Positions 44,960-54,225 of a stretch of DNA of 64,000 bases are shown here, in pieces. The translations under genes were made by a program, and so were the position numbers. This DNA comes from Streptomyces sp. NBC_01591 (GTDB lineage: Bacteria > Actinomycetota > Actinomycetes > Streptomycetales > Streptomycetaceae). The stretch spans positions 8,680,001-8,744,000 of the forward strand of contig NZ_CP109327.1 of assembly GCF_035918155.1 (NCBI RefSeq), given 5' to 3'. Under the pieces are notes generated by a model that saw nothing but the letters and a program-made list of their open reading frames with translations, was not told where the DNA came from and did no database searches. How positions within the stretch are numbered: the stretch's first letter is position 1; the number at the start of each line of letters is the position of its first letter.

Positions 44960-45066
44960 CCACGGGGTCTCGTTGGCGACGCCGCCACCAGGCCCTGTCA
45001 CAGACCAGCCACTACCAGCGACAACCCACTCAAGCATGAAGATCGCGATCTACAGCAGGAGTGCTA
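44960..45066 (+). pseudogene. Right-end remnant of an IS701 element
   Basis: Encodes RRRHQALSQTSHYQRQPTQA and stop, then AAGATCGCGATCTACAGCAG and GAGTGCTA. This matches the last 20 codons and right tip of the IS701 copy ending at 48440. All upstream parts are gone. Its tip meets the IS630 element at a TA. Confidence 0.8.
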
Positions 45067-46488
45067 GTGTGATGCGCCAGAAAAGGTGATCTTAAGTCTG
45101 CCGCTGGTTTTCGGTGCTGGGTGGGCTGATTTTGGTGAGGTAGTCGGCGAGGGACTTGAGGATCTCGTCGGCGGTCTTGGTCCAGGTGAACGGCTTCGGG
45201 TTCTCGTTCCAGGTGTCGATCCAGGCGGTGATGTCCTTCTCCAGGGCTGTCACGGAAGTGTGGACGCCGCGGCGGATGAGTTTGTCGGTCAGCAGGCCGA
45301 ACCACCGCTCGACCTGGTTCATCCAGGAAGAGCCGGTCGGGGTGAAGTGGACGTGGAAGCGGGGGTGTTTTCCCAGCCACGTCTTGATCTCGGCGGTGTT
45401 GTGGGTGGCGTAATTTGTCACAGACCAGATGGACGTCGAGTCCGCTGGGCACGGCCTTGTCGATCCGGATCAGGAACTTCTTGAACTCGATGGCGCGGTG
45501 GCGGCGGTGCAGTTCCGATATGACGGTGCCGTCGGCGATGTTGAAGGCGGCGAACAGGCTGGTGATCCCGTGCCGGTAGTAGTCGTGGGTGCGGCGTTCG
45601 GGCATGCCCGGCATCATCGGCAGTACCGGCTGCGAGCGGTCCAGTGCCTGGATCTGGCTCTTTTCATCGACGCAGAGAACCACCGCCTTCTCCGGCGGCT
45701 GGTGGTAGAGGCCGACGACGTCGACGACCTTGGCGACGAACTGCGGGTCGGTGGACAGTCTGAAGGAGTCCTGCAGGTGGGGCTTGAGGTCGAACTTCTT
45801 CCAGATCCGCCCGACGGTCGATTTCGACAGCCCGCTGTGCTTCGCCATCGAGGCACGCGACCAGTGCGTGTCCTTGCCCGGGACGGACTCCAGAGTCGCC
45901 ACGAGTACGTCCTCGACCTGGTCGAGCAGGACCGAGGGCGGCCTGCCGGGGCGGGGCTCGTCCGTCAGTCCGTCCAGACGCAGGGTGATGAACCTGGAGC
46001 GCCAGCGGTTCACCGTCGCGTGGGCGATGCCGAGTTCGGCCGCGACCTCCTTGTTCGTCCCGCCCTCCGCACACCGCAGCACGATCTTCGCGCGCAGTGC
46101 CAGGAACTGCGCGGTCTTCGCCCGCCGCGCCCAGCGCGTCAGCTCCGCACGCTCGGCTTCGCTGAGCACCAGGTCCGGCTTGCGCCGGCCCGGCCGCGGC
46201 TCATCCACCAAGCCCGCCAGCCGCCGGGCCACGAACCGCGAACGCCACTTGCGCACCGTCTCCACGGACACCCCACAGTCCGCCGCCACAGCGGTATTTG
46301 ACGCCCCGTCCGCACAGGCCAGGATGATCCGCGCCCGCTCGGCCACACGGGCCGGCACCCCGCCACCCGCCCAGCGCAGCAACTCCGCACGCTCCTCAGC
46401 GGACAGCACGACTTCGACAGCACGAGGGCCTCGATGCGACATAAAAACAGCCTACAGACTTAAGACCGCCTTTTCTGGCGCATCACAC
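45067..46488. mobile_element. IS630-family element
   Basis: 1422 bp with long terminal inverted repeats (GTGTGATGCGCCAGAAAAGG at both ends) and the TA target duplication at 45065-45066 and 46489-46490. Inserted between the tips of two IS701 elements. Confidence 0.93.
45092..46442 (-). pseudogene. IS630-family transposase, one-base frameshift
   Basis: Two successive HTH units each followed by a DEPRPGR linker (TVRKWRSRFVARRLAGLVDE; TVNRWRSRFITLRLDGLTDE), then the DDE_3 domain: Asp in VVLCVDEKSQIQALDRSQPV, and DVHLVCDNYATHNTAEIKTW after correcting one extra A near 45412, Glu in FTPTGSSWMNQVERWFGLLT. The A-run GACAAATTAC gives the break; without it the protein is about 450 residues. IS630 members occasionally use programmed frameshifting, so it could be real. 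Confidence 0.88.
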
Positions 46489-46607
46489 TAGTACTCCAGC
46501 CGTAGTTCGTGATCTCGATCGTGAGGGGCGCCGAGGAGGCAGCCGGCAGCGTCGATCATCTGGATGAGACCGACCACGCCGTCGCGGGCGTTCGTTTCCT
46601 TCTCCGC

Positions 46608-47013
46608 CTACCCGAGTCCACCGAGACGGAGGGCGTTCCTTATCTCGCTGAGCTTCGCGGTCGTCGCCGGGGTCCACTCCTTCGCCTGCTCACCGAGACG
46701 GAGGGCGTTCTCAATCTCGCTGAGTTTCGCGGAGGACAGGGCGCCCGCCCGCTCGATCAGGTCGTCCCGGGACACGGTGGTCAGCCACGTGCAAGGGGTA
46801 AAGCCCCGGACGCGGGAACGCGAACCGAAGCACGCCTTCAAAGGGCAGTCCTTCCACGGCGCCTACTGCCACTTCGACGCCCAGATCGGTGATGTCGACA
46901 CCCGCCCGAGCGACGACCTGCATCACCCGGATCCCGGACGCGTCGTCTCCCGACAGCAGCACGACCGGCCGCCGCTCGTCGAACTCCACCCACCAGACTT
47001 CGCCACGTTGCAC
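46608..47013 (-). pseudogene. MazF/PemK-family toxin-like gene, one-base frameshift
   Basis: From GTG 47013 with AGGAGG just upstream: VQRGEVWWVEFDERRPVVLL, SGDDASGIRVMQVVARAGVD, EVAVGAVEGLPFEGVLRFAF. An extra T in a TTT run near 46800 moves the frame, and the other frame continues TPCTWLTTVSRDDLIERAGA to AKLSEIRNALRLG. MazF proteins are RNA-cleaving toxins. The C-terminus holds a duplicated 15-residue helix (AKLSEIENALRLG twice). No MazE-like antitoxin was found next to it. Confidence 0.72.
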
Positions 47014-47102
47014 ATGTCCTCCTGACACAGGACGGCGGGCGGGCGCTGCGCGACCCCGACGCGCTGTGGAGACGGGTGCGGCCACCCGTTGATCATCGGT
47101 GT

Positions 47103-48412
47103 GTGAAGACAAACGATCACGCGGTGGCCGCAGGTCACAGCGTAGACCCTGCCCGCTGGCAGGAGGCGTTCGAGGGCCTGATGAGCCGGATAGCGGGACG
47201 GTTCACACGGGTCGAACCTCGGTTCCGGGTCCGGAAGTTGGTGCTCGGACTGCTGTCGGACCTGCCGCGCAAGAACTGCTGGACCATCGCCGAATGGGCC
47301 GGGGAGAGGACCCCGGACGGCATGCAGCATCTGCTGGGGCGGGCCAAGTGGGACGCCGACCGGGTCCGCGACGATGTGTGTGACTACGTGGTGGACCACC
47401 TGCACGACGACCAGGCGGTACTGGTGGTCGACGAGACCGGGGACGTGAAGAAGGGCACCGGCACGGTCGGCGTTCAGCGCCAGTACACCGGCACCGCGGG
47501 CAGGATCGAAAATGCCAGGTCGCCGTCTACCTGGTCTACGCCGGCCGGCGCGGGCACGCGGCAGTGGACCGGGAACTGTACGTCCCGCGTTCATGGACCT
47601 CCGACCCTGACCGCTGCCGGGATGCCGGACTCGACCAGGACACCGCCTTCGCCACCAAGCCGGAACTGGCCACTCGTATGGTTGCCCGGTTCCTGGACGC
47701 CGGCCACCAGGCCGCATGGGTCGCCGGCGACGAGGTCTACGGCGGCAACCCCAGGCTGCGAACCGCACTGGAGGAACGCGGCACCGGCTACGTCCTCGCG
47801 GTGGCCTGCTCGCACGAAGTCACCACCGGCGCCGGGAAGTTCCGCGCGGACACCCTGGCCAAGAAGGTGCCCAAGCGGGCCTGGCAGAAGCTCTCCACAG
47901 GGGCCGGGGCCAAGGGCCACCGTTTCTACGACTGGGCAGTCATCGACCTCGCCGACCCCCGACCCGGGAGTCGTCAGCTGCTGATCCGCCGTAACCGCAG
48001 CACCGGCGAACTCGCCTACTACCGCTGCTACTCGCGCGCACCCGTGCCGCTGACCGTGCTGGTCAGAGTCGCTGGATCAAGATGGCGGGTGGAGGAGTTC
48101 TTCCAGTCGGGCAAGGGCCTGGCCGCGCTCGACGAGCACCAGGTCCGCCGCTATGCCTCCTGGTCCCGCTGGGTCACCCTCGCCATGCTCGCGCACGCCT
48201 TCCTCGCCGTCGTACGCGCAGACGAGCACACCCGCCCCGCACCCGATGCCCTCATTCCGCTCACCTGCAACGAGATCCAGCGCCTGTTCATCACACTCGT
48301 TGTCCGACCCGTCCACGATGCCGCCCACCGGCTCGGTTGGTCCGACTGGCGGCGCCGCCACCAGGCCCGATCCCAGGCCAGCCACTACCGTCGACAAGCC
48401 ACTCAGGCATGA
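47103..48412 (+). pseudogene. IS701-family transposase, one-base frameshift
   Basis: From GTG 47103: VKTNDHAVAAGHSVDPARWQ, RKLVLGLLSDLPRKNCWTIA, first Asp in QAVLVVDETGDVKKGTGTVG and QRQYTGTAGRIEN. One C is missing near 47512; in the next frame it continues VAVYLVYAGRRGHAAVDREL, second Asp in WVAGDEVYGGNPRLRTALEE, and Glu in RWRVEEFFQSGKGLAALDEH, to a native stop. With one base restored it is a normal IS701 transposase of about 436 residues. Confidence 0.9.
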
Positions 48413-48507
48413 AGATCACGATCTACGGCTGGAGTATTAGCCATATGCCCCCGACCTGGAGATGGAGGCGCCGGCTGCGGCATCGGAGGCTACCGATCGG
48501 GTAACGT

Positions 48508-48548
48508 GCCCCGGTTCTCGACAGACGCAGGACGCCGAGAACCGGGGC
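48508..48548. terminator. 13-bp hairpin downstream of the DUF6262 gene
   Basis: GCCCCGGTTCTCG at 48508-48520 pairs exactly with 48536-48548. It lies 43 bases after the stop of the minus-strand DUF6262 gene and probably ends that transcript. Confidence 0.7.
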
Positions 48549-48590
48549 GGATGGTCTGACTGGCTCAGTTCAGACAGTGGCCGGTCGTGA

Positions 48591-49109
48591 TCAAGGCCGG
48601 TAATTTAGGGATCGGGTCAACTCCCGGTTGGCCGCCCGCGAGGCATCCAACTCTTCTGTTCGTTCTTCAAGTTCGCCCTGCTTGGTGGCGAGCTCTTGTT
48701 CGAGGAGGGCGATGCGGTGTTGGAGCCGGTCGATGTCGACCGGGGTGCCGAGGCCGGATTCGGCCCAGATGGCCTCTCCGAGTTGGGAGGACAACCGGCT
48801 CTCTAGATGTCGGACTCGTGCCGCAAGGCGCTTGTTACGGTCGAGCGCGTTTGTGAGGTCAGCCTGGAGCGAAGCCCGGCTGACCGCGGCGATTCGCCCC
48901 TCATTGACAGGGGTGTTGGCGGCGGCATGGACGCGTTCGAGTAGGTCGCGGTGGCGATAGAGGAAGGTGCGATCGACTCGGGCGGCTCTGGCGAGACCGG
49001 AAACGGTGATGTCTCCGCCGTTCTTGGCGGCGGTGTCGATGGCTTTGAGGACGCGTTCGCGGCGGCGGGCCGAGTCTGCGCGTTTTCCATCGATCATGGG
49101 ATTGGTCAT
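48591..49109 (-). CDS. DUF6262 / Tn554 TnpC-like transposon accessory protein
   Basis: 172 residues. N-terminal KRADSARRRERVLKAIDTAA, then an HTH-like segment ITVSGLARAARVDRTFLYRH, and a long coiled coil (LTNALDRNKRLAARVRHLES ... LLEQELATKQGELEERTEEL) ending RAANRELTRSLNYRP. In Tn554-like elements such a small coiled-coil protein follows the two tyrosine recombinases. Its start overlaps the stop of the recombinase gene (ATGA). A 3' fragment of a related gene is at 62213-62269. Confidence 0.85.
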   Translation of the reverse strand: MTNPMIDGKRADSARRRERVLKAIDTAAKNGGDITVSGLARAARVDRTFLYRHRDLLERVHAAANTPVNEGRIAAVSRASLQADLTNALDRNKRLAARVRHLESRLSSQLGEAIWAESGLGTPVDIDRLQHRIALLEQELATKQGELEERTEELDASRAANRELTRSLNYRP

Positions 49110-49648
49110 CCTGCGGGCCTTTCGGGACGGAGGCCCTCGGGTGGTCCAACGCGGGGCAGGCCGAGTGAGACGACGCGACGGGTGCGGCGGACCACAGTGA
49201 CGGCTTCCTTGATCTGAATCTGGTCCTCCTCGGTGAGGTCGCCCAGGTCCTCCCGAACGCGTTTGATCAGGCGGCGGACCCGCGTGATCTCCTCGTCGGA
49301 AGGCATGGCCTCGTCCTTTGCCCAGGAATCGGCTGCGAATGCGGCGAGGCGTTCGCGGCCGCGGAGGAGATCGGCGAGGTATGCCTCCAGGTCGGGAAGG
49401 TAGGAGACGTCGGTGCGGTAGTGGTCGCAGCCGACGCAGCGGAATCGGACGGGGCAGTCGTGGCCACCGGCCTGGACGTTGGTGGGTTCGGTGCAGAGCC
49501 CATAAGGGACCTGGACCTCCCCGATGGCCCGGCGGGCATGCTCGGAGTCGAGCAGGGCCTGTGCCTTGCGCCAGACACGGTTGCCGTTCCGGTCGAACTG
49601 CATTGAGGTGACCCGTTCCACCGCCTCACGCTTGCGCTTCTCGCCGAC
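49106..49648 (-). pseudogene. Tn554-type tyrosine recombinase, C-terminal part after the active-site Tyr
   Basis: Reads VGEKRKREAVERVTSMQFDR, NRVWRKAQALLDSEHARRAI, GLCTEPTNVQAGGHDCPVRF with the Cys cluster RCVGCDHYRTDVSYLPDLEA, and a helical tail. It is the exact continuation of the fragment at 54239-54465, which ends TTTQQYYR; the two are separated by the 4.59 kb insertion 49649-54238. An open frame extends to 49714 into the insertion. Confidence 0.88.
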
Positions 49649-49726
49649 TAATGGTGACGTCGGGTATTGGAACTGTCCGAATGCCTTGGGCGTGATCGCA
49701 CCCGATGACACCATTGGCCATGTAGG

Positions 49727-50152
49727 TCACTCATCACAGTCCAACGTGAACTCGCCGGTAGCGCTGTCGCGAGTGGCGTGGCAGCGGCGGGGTGCCAGAG
49801 AGAACTCCGCTTCGGCCCACCTGGCGATCGCCGGCGCGAGGGCCACCTCTGCGTAATCGACCTCGAAGATCTCCAGTGCTCGGACTGCGATCAGTATGTA
49901 AGGGCTGCTTTCGACGAGTTCGATGTCGCCAGAGACCTTGCCCAGGCCGACTCGCAGCGTGGCGACTTCACTCTCGGTGAGTGTCAGCCGACTGCCGTAG
50001 TAGGCGTTGTTGACCTCGGAAGCGTCTAGCCAGACCCGGTCGCTGACGGGGGCGCCGGCAGTTGGCGGGACCGTCAGCCGGATGGCTTCGGCTGCGATCC
50101 CGAGAAACAGTCCGAAGCCACTCTTCTGCACTTTGTAGCGATAGGTTCGCAT
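49727..50152 (-). CDS. Hypothetical protein of the 4.59 kb insertion
   Basis: 141 residues, starting MRTYRYKVQKSGFGLFLGIA. Contains IRLTVPPTAGAPVSDRVWLD, NNAYYGSRLTLTESEVATLR and IELVESSPYILIAVRALEIF, mostly beta then helix; no Cys clusters or membrane segment. It follows the zinc-ribbon gene by 6 bp, so it is probably the last gene of the operon. Family not recognised. Confidence 0.65.
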   Translation of the reverse strand: MRTYRYKVQKSGFGLFLGIAAEAIRLTVPPTAGAPVSDRVWLDASEVNNAYYGSRLTLTESEVATLRVGLGKVSGDIELVESSPYILIAVRALEIFEVDYAEVALAPAIARWAEAEFSLAPRRCHATRDSATGEFTLDCDE

Positions 50153-50158
50153 TGGATC

Positions 50159-52615
50159 TCATTCGTGTCGTGAGTCGCGGCACCGGTCGCCGGACGCGAT
50201 TTCGTGGTCGTGGCGACTTGTTCTGTGGCTGATCTCGGCTGCGTAGGTGGCCCAGTCGCCCGCGGAGAGACGTTGCCAGGCGACAGCGACATCGGTGTGG
50301 ATGCCGAGCGTGCGGGCGAGGATCCCGGCCGGGATCTCGGTGGCGAGCTGGAAGAGCGCGGTGCTGCGGGCCTGATTGGGCCGGATCCCGAGCTGGTTCA
50401 GCCGCTGGGTCAGCTGTGTGGTGCTGATCGGCCGTCCGGGCTGGCCGCCAGGGAAGAGCCATGGAGACGGAGTCAAGGCCCCGATGGTGGCGTGACCCTT
50501 GCGGTTCGCGGCAACCAGGCGGGCCAGTGCGGCGACGGGCTCGGGCAACCGGACGGGGGCATCGCCAAGGTGGAGACGTACTTCCTGGGCGCTGGCCTCG
50601 ACGTCCTCGGTGGTCAACCGGCTGATCGCTGACGGTCCTTGGGCGTAAAGGAGGAGAAGGAGTCCTGCGAGGCGGTCTTCTGGTTTGAGGGTGTCGTCGT
50701 GCAGGAGTCGGCGTGCGACGTTCCATCGATGCTCGTCATCGAGTGGCTGGGTGGGGCCGTGCCAGCGGACGGCGGGGACGTGGACGGTGGTGAGCTTGTT
50801 GGTGCGAGCCCAGCGGATGAAGTGTCCGGCCGTGTGGCGGTAGGTGGCGGAGTCGTCGGTGAGCCACTGGTCGAGGTCGGCCTGCTGGCAGGTCTCCAAG
50901 GCGAGGTCGTGAGCTTTCAGCCAGGTCAGGAAGGCGACGGCCGCGTGGGTTCGTTGACGCGCGGACATGAACTGCTGCGGGGTCAGGGGTCGGCTGTTGC
51001 TGCGTCGACGTAGTCGCCGGACCAGGTGCCATATCGCGTACCGGTGCAGGACTTTGCGCTGTTCGGGGTCTTGCTGTGATGCAAGAAGGCCGGTGAGGAA
51101 GCGTTCGAGGCGGACCATGTACTCGTCCCGCTCGGACAGTGCACCGACGCCGACGAGGACTTGGCGGAGGTGAGCGAGAGGTGGGCTGTCGGGCAGCTCG
51201 TCGAGGGCCTCGTGAGTCAGGGCTCGTCTGCTGGCCGCGAGGTCGGCCAGAACCGGAGACACGGACGGCTTGTTCAGCCACCGCTTGGCGGTGATGGGGT
51301 GCTCGGCGGTGGCGATGTTGTTCCGCAGGACTTCGAGAGCGGGGTGGAGGGCATCGGATGGAGGGCCCAGGAGCTCGTTGAGGCGCCGGTTGATGAGACA
51401 GCGAGCGCACTGGCCGGGGTGCGGGTAGTCGGGATCGCTGCAGGTGGGACAGGTGTGCCAGACCTCAAGCGCGGTGCAGTCCGTGCAAAGGGGCTGGTCG
51501 AGAGTGCCGGAGACGACCGCCGCGACGCCGCCGCAGGCCGAGCACGGCGCTGAGCGATGCTGGCAGTCCAGGCACCATGGCCGACCCGTGGTGCGGGAGG
51601 TGCCGCAGGGCTTTTCCGCGTCGCAGATGCTGCAAGTCGCGGTGGGCAAAGAGGGGCAGCTCGCGCAGAGCGGACCGTCCGGTGTGCGGGTGTTCACGAC
51701 CTTTCGCCGGCCGCAGTTGATGCAGGTCTCCAGGTTCGCCGGGGCACTGACCAGGCAGTTCGGACACACTGGCCGGCCTTGGTCGTCGCGGGTGGCGGGC
51801 TCTCGGCGGGCTCCGCATCCCGAGCACTCCTCGATGCGGGAGTGGGAGATGCACATGCGGCAGACCCGCTTTCCGTCCAGAGGCTTGTCGATGCGTACGA
51901 CTCTGTGGCAGCCGGGGCAGGAGGGCCGGACGATCCCGGCGATGCCGGCCTCGTGCAGCAGGTCGATCAGTTTGAGGACCGCGCGGTGGGGTGCAAGGTG
52001 GCCTTCCCCGGTCAACAGAGCGGGGTTGGATTCCAGGGTCCAGGCGAGTTTCTGCTGGTAGGAGGGACGAGGCGCCGATCGGCGGACCGCGTCGGCGATC
52101 GTCTCTCGTCCGGCCTGCGGGTCCAGCGCGGCGATCAGGGCGCCGATCACTGCGATGGGGTCACGTCCGTCGGTGTCCGGGCACTTGCCGCATCGTGGCC
52201 GCCCGGCCCGGTCGCGTGAAGCGACCCGGCGGGCGTTTCCGCAGGCAGCACATGGCTCGGGCTGCGGCCCGCAGTTCCAGCAGTACCAGTCCTGACCGCG
52301 GCGCTGGAGAGTTCGCATCTGCCTGCCGCACTCGGCGCAACACGGCGGCGAGACCCTCTGGGCCCCGGCCTCACGCAGGGCGATGAGCAGGTCGCCGACG
52401 GCCCTGGGCGCCGGCGAGCGACCGTCGTTCAGCACGCGAGGATGCTCAGAGAGATGTGCCGCGAGGCGGCGTGACTTCGAGCGGCCGCCCGCGACGCTGG
52501 CGACCACGGCACGGATCCGGTCAGGCTCCAGCTGATGTTCGACGGCCGCGACCAGGTCCACGATGAGCCCGATCGGGTCGCAGACGGCCCGATCGGGGAG
52601 CCCGGGTGTGGTCAC
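50159..52615 (-). CDS. 818-residue zinc-ribbon array protein with degenerate tyrosine-recombinase-like C-terminus
   Basis: Sixteen CxxC pairs form eight zinc ribbons: 93/112, 122/142, 233/252, 264/284, 298/317, 328/348, 358/377 and 389/403. Two related helical repeats (about 13-85 and 152-226, each starting DPI and ending LREAG/LHEAG) precede the first two groups. From about 540 the layout resembles a tyrosine recombinase: SAM-like core-binding region (HAAVAFLTWLKAHDLALETC), LLLLLYAQGPSAISRLTTED where the first catalytic Arg should be but is absent, and NQARSTALFQLATEIP with LGIHTDVAVAW near the end. So it is probably a DNA-binding partner, not an active recombinase. Overlaps the HTH gene by four bases. 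Confidence 0.78.
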   Translation of the reverse strand: MTTPGLPDRAVCDPIGLIVDLVAAVEHQLEPDRIRAVVASVAGGRSKSRRLAAHLSEHPRVLNDGRSPAPRAVGDLLIALREAGAQRVSPPCCAECGRQMRTLQRRGQDWYCWNCGPQPEPCAACGNARRVASRDRAGRPRCGKCPDTDGRDPIAVIGALIAALDPQAGRETIADAVRRSAPRPSYQQKLAWTLESNPALLTGEGHLAPHRAVLKLIDLLHEAGIAGIVRPSCPGCHRVVRIDKPLDGKRVCRMCISHSRIEECSGCGARREPATRDDQGRPVCPNCLVSAPANLETCINCGRRKVVNTRTPDGPLCASCPSLPTATCSICDAEKPCGTSRTTGRPWCLDCQHRSAPCSACGGVAAVVSGTLDQPLCTDCTALEVWHTCPTCSDPDYPHPGQCARCLINRRLNELLGPPSDALHPALEVLRNNIATAEHPITAKRWLNKPSVSPVLADLAASRRALTHEALDELPDSPPLAHLRQVLVGVGALSERDEYMVRLERFLTGLLASQQDPEQRKVLHRYAIWHLVRRLRRRSNSRPLTPQQFMSARQRTHAAVAFLTWLKAHDLALETCQQADLDQWLTDDSATYRHTAGHFIRWARTNKLTTVHVPAVRWHGPTQPLDDEHRWNVARRLLHDDTLKPEDRLAGLLLLLYAQGPSAISRLTTEDVEASAQEVRLHLGDAPVRLPEPVAALARLVAANRKGHATIGALTPSPWLFPGGQPGRPISTTQLTQRLNQLGIRPNQARSTALFQLATEIPAGILARTLGIHTDVAVAWQRLSAGDWATYAAEISHRTSRHDHEIASGDRCRDSRHE

Positions 52616-52953
52616 GGCCGCTCGAGACCGCGGATGCGGGCTCGCTTGGGTCGCAGGTCACCGACACCTGTCTCGGCACCAACGGCCTTCCTTGTCCGGG
52701 TAGTTGGTCCGGAACCTGCTGCGGCGACGGGCTCGATGAGGTCGTCCATGGTGCAGTTAAGGATGTCGAGCAGGGCCATGAGGATCTTCAGGCTGAGCCG
52801 CTCGGGGCGCTCGACGACGAGCCGGTAGACCTGGCTGGACGACAGGGTGATGCCCCGTTTGTCCAGTAGCGGGATGAGGTCGGTGGTGGAGAAGAGCCCA
52901 CGGTCGGCCATGACCTTGCGCAGGTGCCAGTGGTAGTCGAGCTTCGCGGCCAT
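52612..52953 (-). CDS. Cro/C1-type (XRE) HTH DNA-binding protein
   Basis: 113 residues. HTH: LDYHWHLRKVMADRGLFSTT, LIPLLDKRGITLSSSQVYRL, VVERPERLSLKILMALLDIL, and then NCTMDDLIEP, the usual end of an HTH_26 domain. A basic tail follows (RPKRARIRGLERP). It overlaps the integrase stop by one base and the zinc-ribbon start by four, so all three are translationally coupled. It may act as directionality factor or regulator of the insertion. Confidence 0.85.
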   Translation of the reverse strand: MAAKLDYHWHLRKVMADRGLFSTTDLIPLLDKRGITLSSSQVYRLVVERPERLSLKILMALLDILNCTMDDLIEPVAAAGSGPTTRTRKAVGAETGVGDLRPKRARIRGLERP

Positions 52954-54081
52954 CAGCGGTCCTTGTCTGCGGGGATCGGGGCGAGCGCGGGAGCAAGTGC
53001 CTTGTGGAGCATCGTGTTCATGAAGTCGTCGCTGACGTGGGTGTAGATGGCGGTAGAGCTGTCATTCTCGTGACCGACTTGCTGCTGCAGAAACCGCCGG
53101 TCAACCCCGTCCTCCGTGAGGTGGGTGACGTAAGAATGGCGAGCGGAGTGGACCGTCAGCGCCTTCGGGAGCTTCAGTGCGTCGCGGTAGGCGACGAACC
53201 GGGCATTGATCTCCGCCGGCTTGACCCGGCCGCCCCTCTCGGTCACCCACAACGCGGGGTGGTCCTCGCAGCCGAACCGCGGCCGTACGTTCTCCACGTA
53301 GTCGGCGACCGCATCCACCGCCCAGTCCATCACCGACAACACGTTCCGACGACGCGGTGGCTGACCCTTCTTCGCTTTGCCGTAGCGGACGTTGAGTGTG
53401 CCGTACCGGCCGAACTGCGGAGCCTTCGCGTTCCGCCCGAAGTCCACCACATCCAGCTTCGATGTCTCGGTCCGGCGCAGACCCCACCCGTAGATGACCT
53501 TGAAGAGGGTGGCGTCGCGGTAGGCGGCGAGGGCTCCCTTGCGCTTGGCCCGGACCGCCCGTTCGACCTGGTCGTCGGCGTAGTCGAGGAAGCGCTGGAT
53601 CTCCTCGCGGGTGAACGGCCTCGCCTCGGGGCGCCCCTCGTAGTCATTGAGGTGGGCGATGGTGTTCCACCCGGTGGCAGATGGCCACCGGGTGAGTGCC
53701 GAAGGCGTCCTCGCAGGCCACCGACCAGCCGTAACGACCGTCGATCAAGAACTCGCTGAACAGGCGCAGACTGCCCTGATAGCTGCGGATCGTGGACGGC
53801 GCGAGGTGCTTCTCGCTGGTCAGCCACAGTGACCACTCGTCCACATGGCCAGGAGCCCAGGCCCACGGATATTCGTTGGTGTACTCCAGGAACCGGCGTA
53901 CGAGTCGTTCCCGGGCGGTGACCGTGTCCTCGCGGAGCCCACGAGCGGCCTGTTGGGCCCTCCAGCCCCGCACCATCGCCTCGACCATCGCGTCCTGTGG
54001 ACGCAGCTGGGCCACCCCGGAGACCAGCTCCAGTTGAGCCGCCCCCGCCAGGTCGGCACGTCGCTGTAGACCCACTTTCAC
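52953..54081 (-). pseudogene. Tyrosine integrase of the insertion, frameshifted
   Basis: N-terminal part from 54081: TVTARERLVRRFLEYTNEYP, HVDEWSLWLTSEKHLAPSTI, RLFSEFLIDGRYGWSVACED to THPVAICH. At about 53672 one base is gained or lost; the next frame continues WNTIAHLNDYEGRPEARPFT, catalytic Arg in KVIYGWGLRRTETSKLD, HxxR in VHSARHSYVTHLTE, His in QQVGHENDSSTAIYTHVS with Tyr. All catalytic residues are there. The break lies in a 10-bp-arm hairpin (53669-53693). Confidence 0.86.
53669..53693. repeat. Perfect 10-bp-arm hairpin inside the integrase gene
   Basis: ACCCGGTGGC, loop AGATG, GCCACCGGGT. It coincides with the integrase frameshift, so it is either a slippage hotspot, a sequencing-compression site or a true structural signal. 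Confidence 0.7.
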
Positions 54082-54104
54082 CCTCCCCTTCAGAGGGCAA
54101 ATCC

Positions 54105-54225
54105 TGCATCAGACGGGATCTGATCGCCAAACTCCCAGCTCAGGACGCCAAGTTGCAGGAGGATGGAGTCCTTGTCAGGCCCCGCCCTGACCTCGCGACC
54201 TGCGGTTTCTCGCCCGTCTGATGCA
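54105..54225. repeat. 13-bp inverted repeat near the right limit of the insertion
   Basis: TGCATCAGACGGG at 54105-54117 and its exact complement at 54213-54225, upstream of the integrase start. Position and length suit integrase arm- or core-type sites (attachment region); this is inference. Confidence 0.65.

Larger units (their letters stand above)
46489..48440. mobile_element. IS701-family element enclosing a MazF-like gene
   Basis: Left tip TACTCCAGCCGTAGTTCGTG at 46493-46512 and right tip (complement) TACTCCAGCCGTAGATCGTG at 48420-48438 form matching inverted repeats. Between them are a minus-strand MazF-like gene and the plus-strand transposase. The 600 bp between left tip and transposase is longer than usual for IS701, so the left tip could instead belong to a second, decayed copy. 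Confidence 0.7.

Noticed and set aside
46619..46730. Two 35-bp similar blocks as a minisatellite
   Set aside because: They encode the duplicated helix AKLSEIxNALRLG of the MazF-like protein and are explained as coding duplication.
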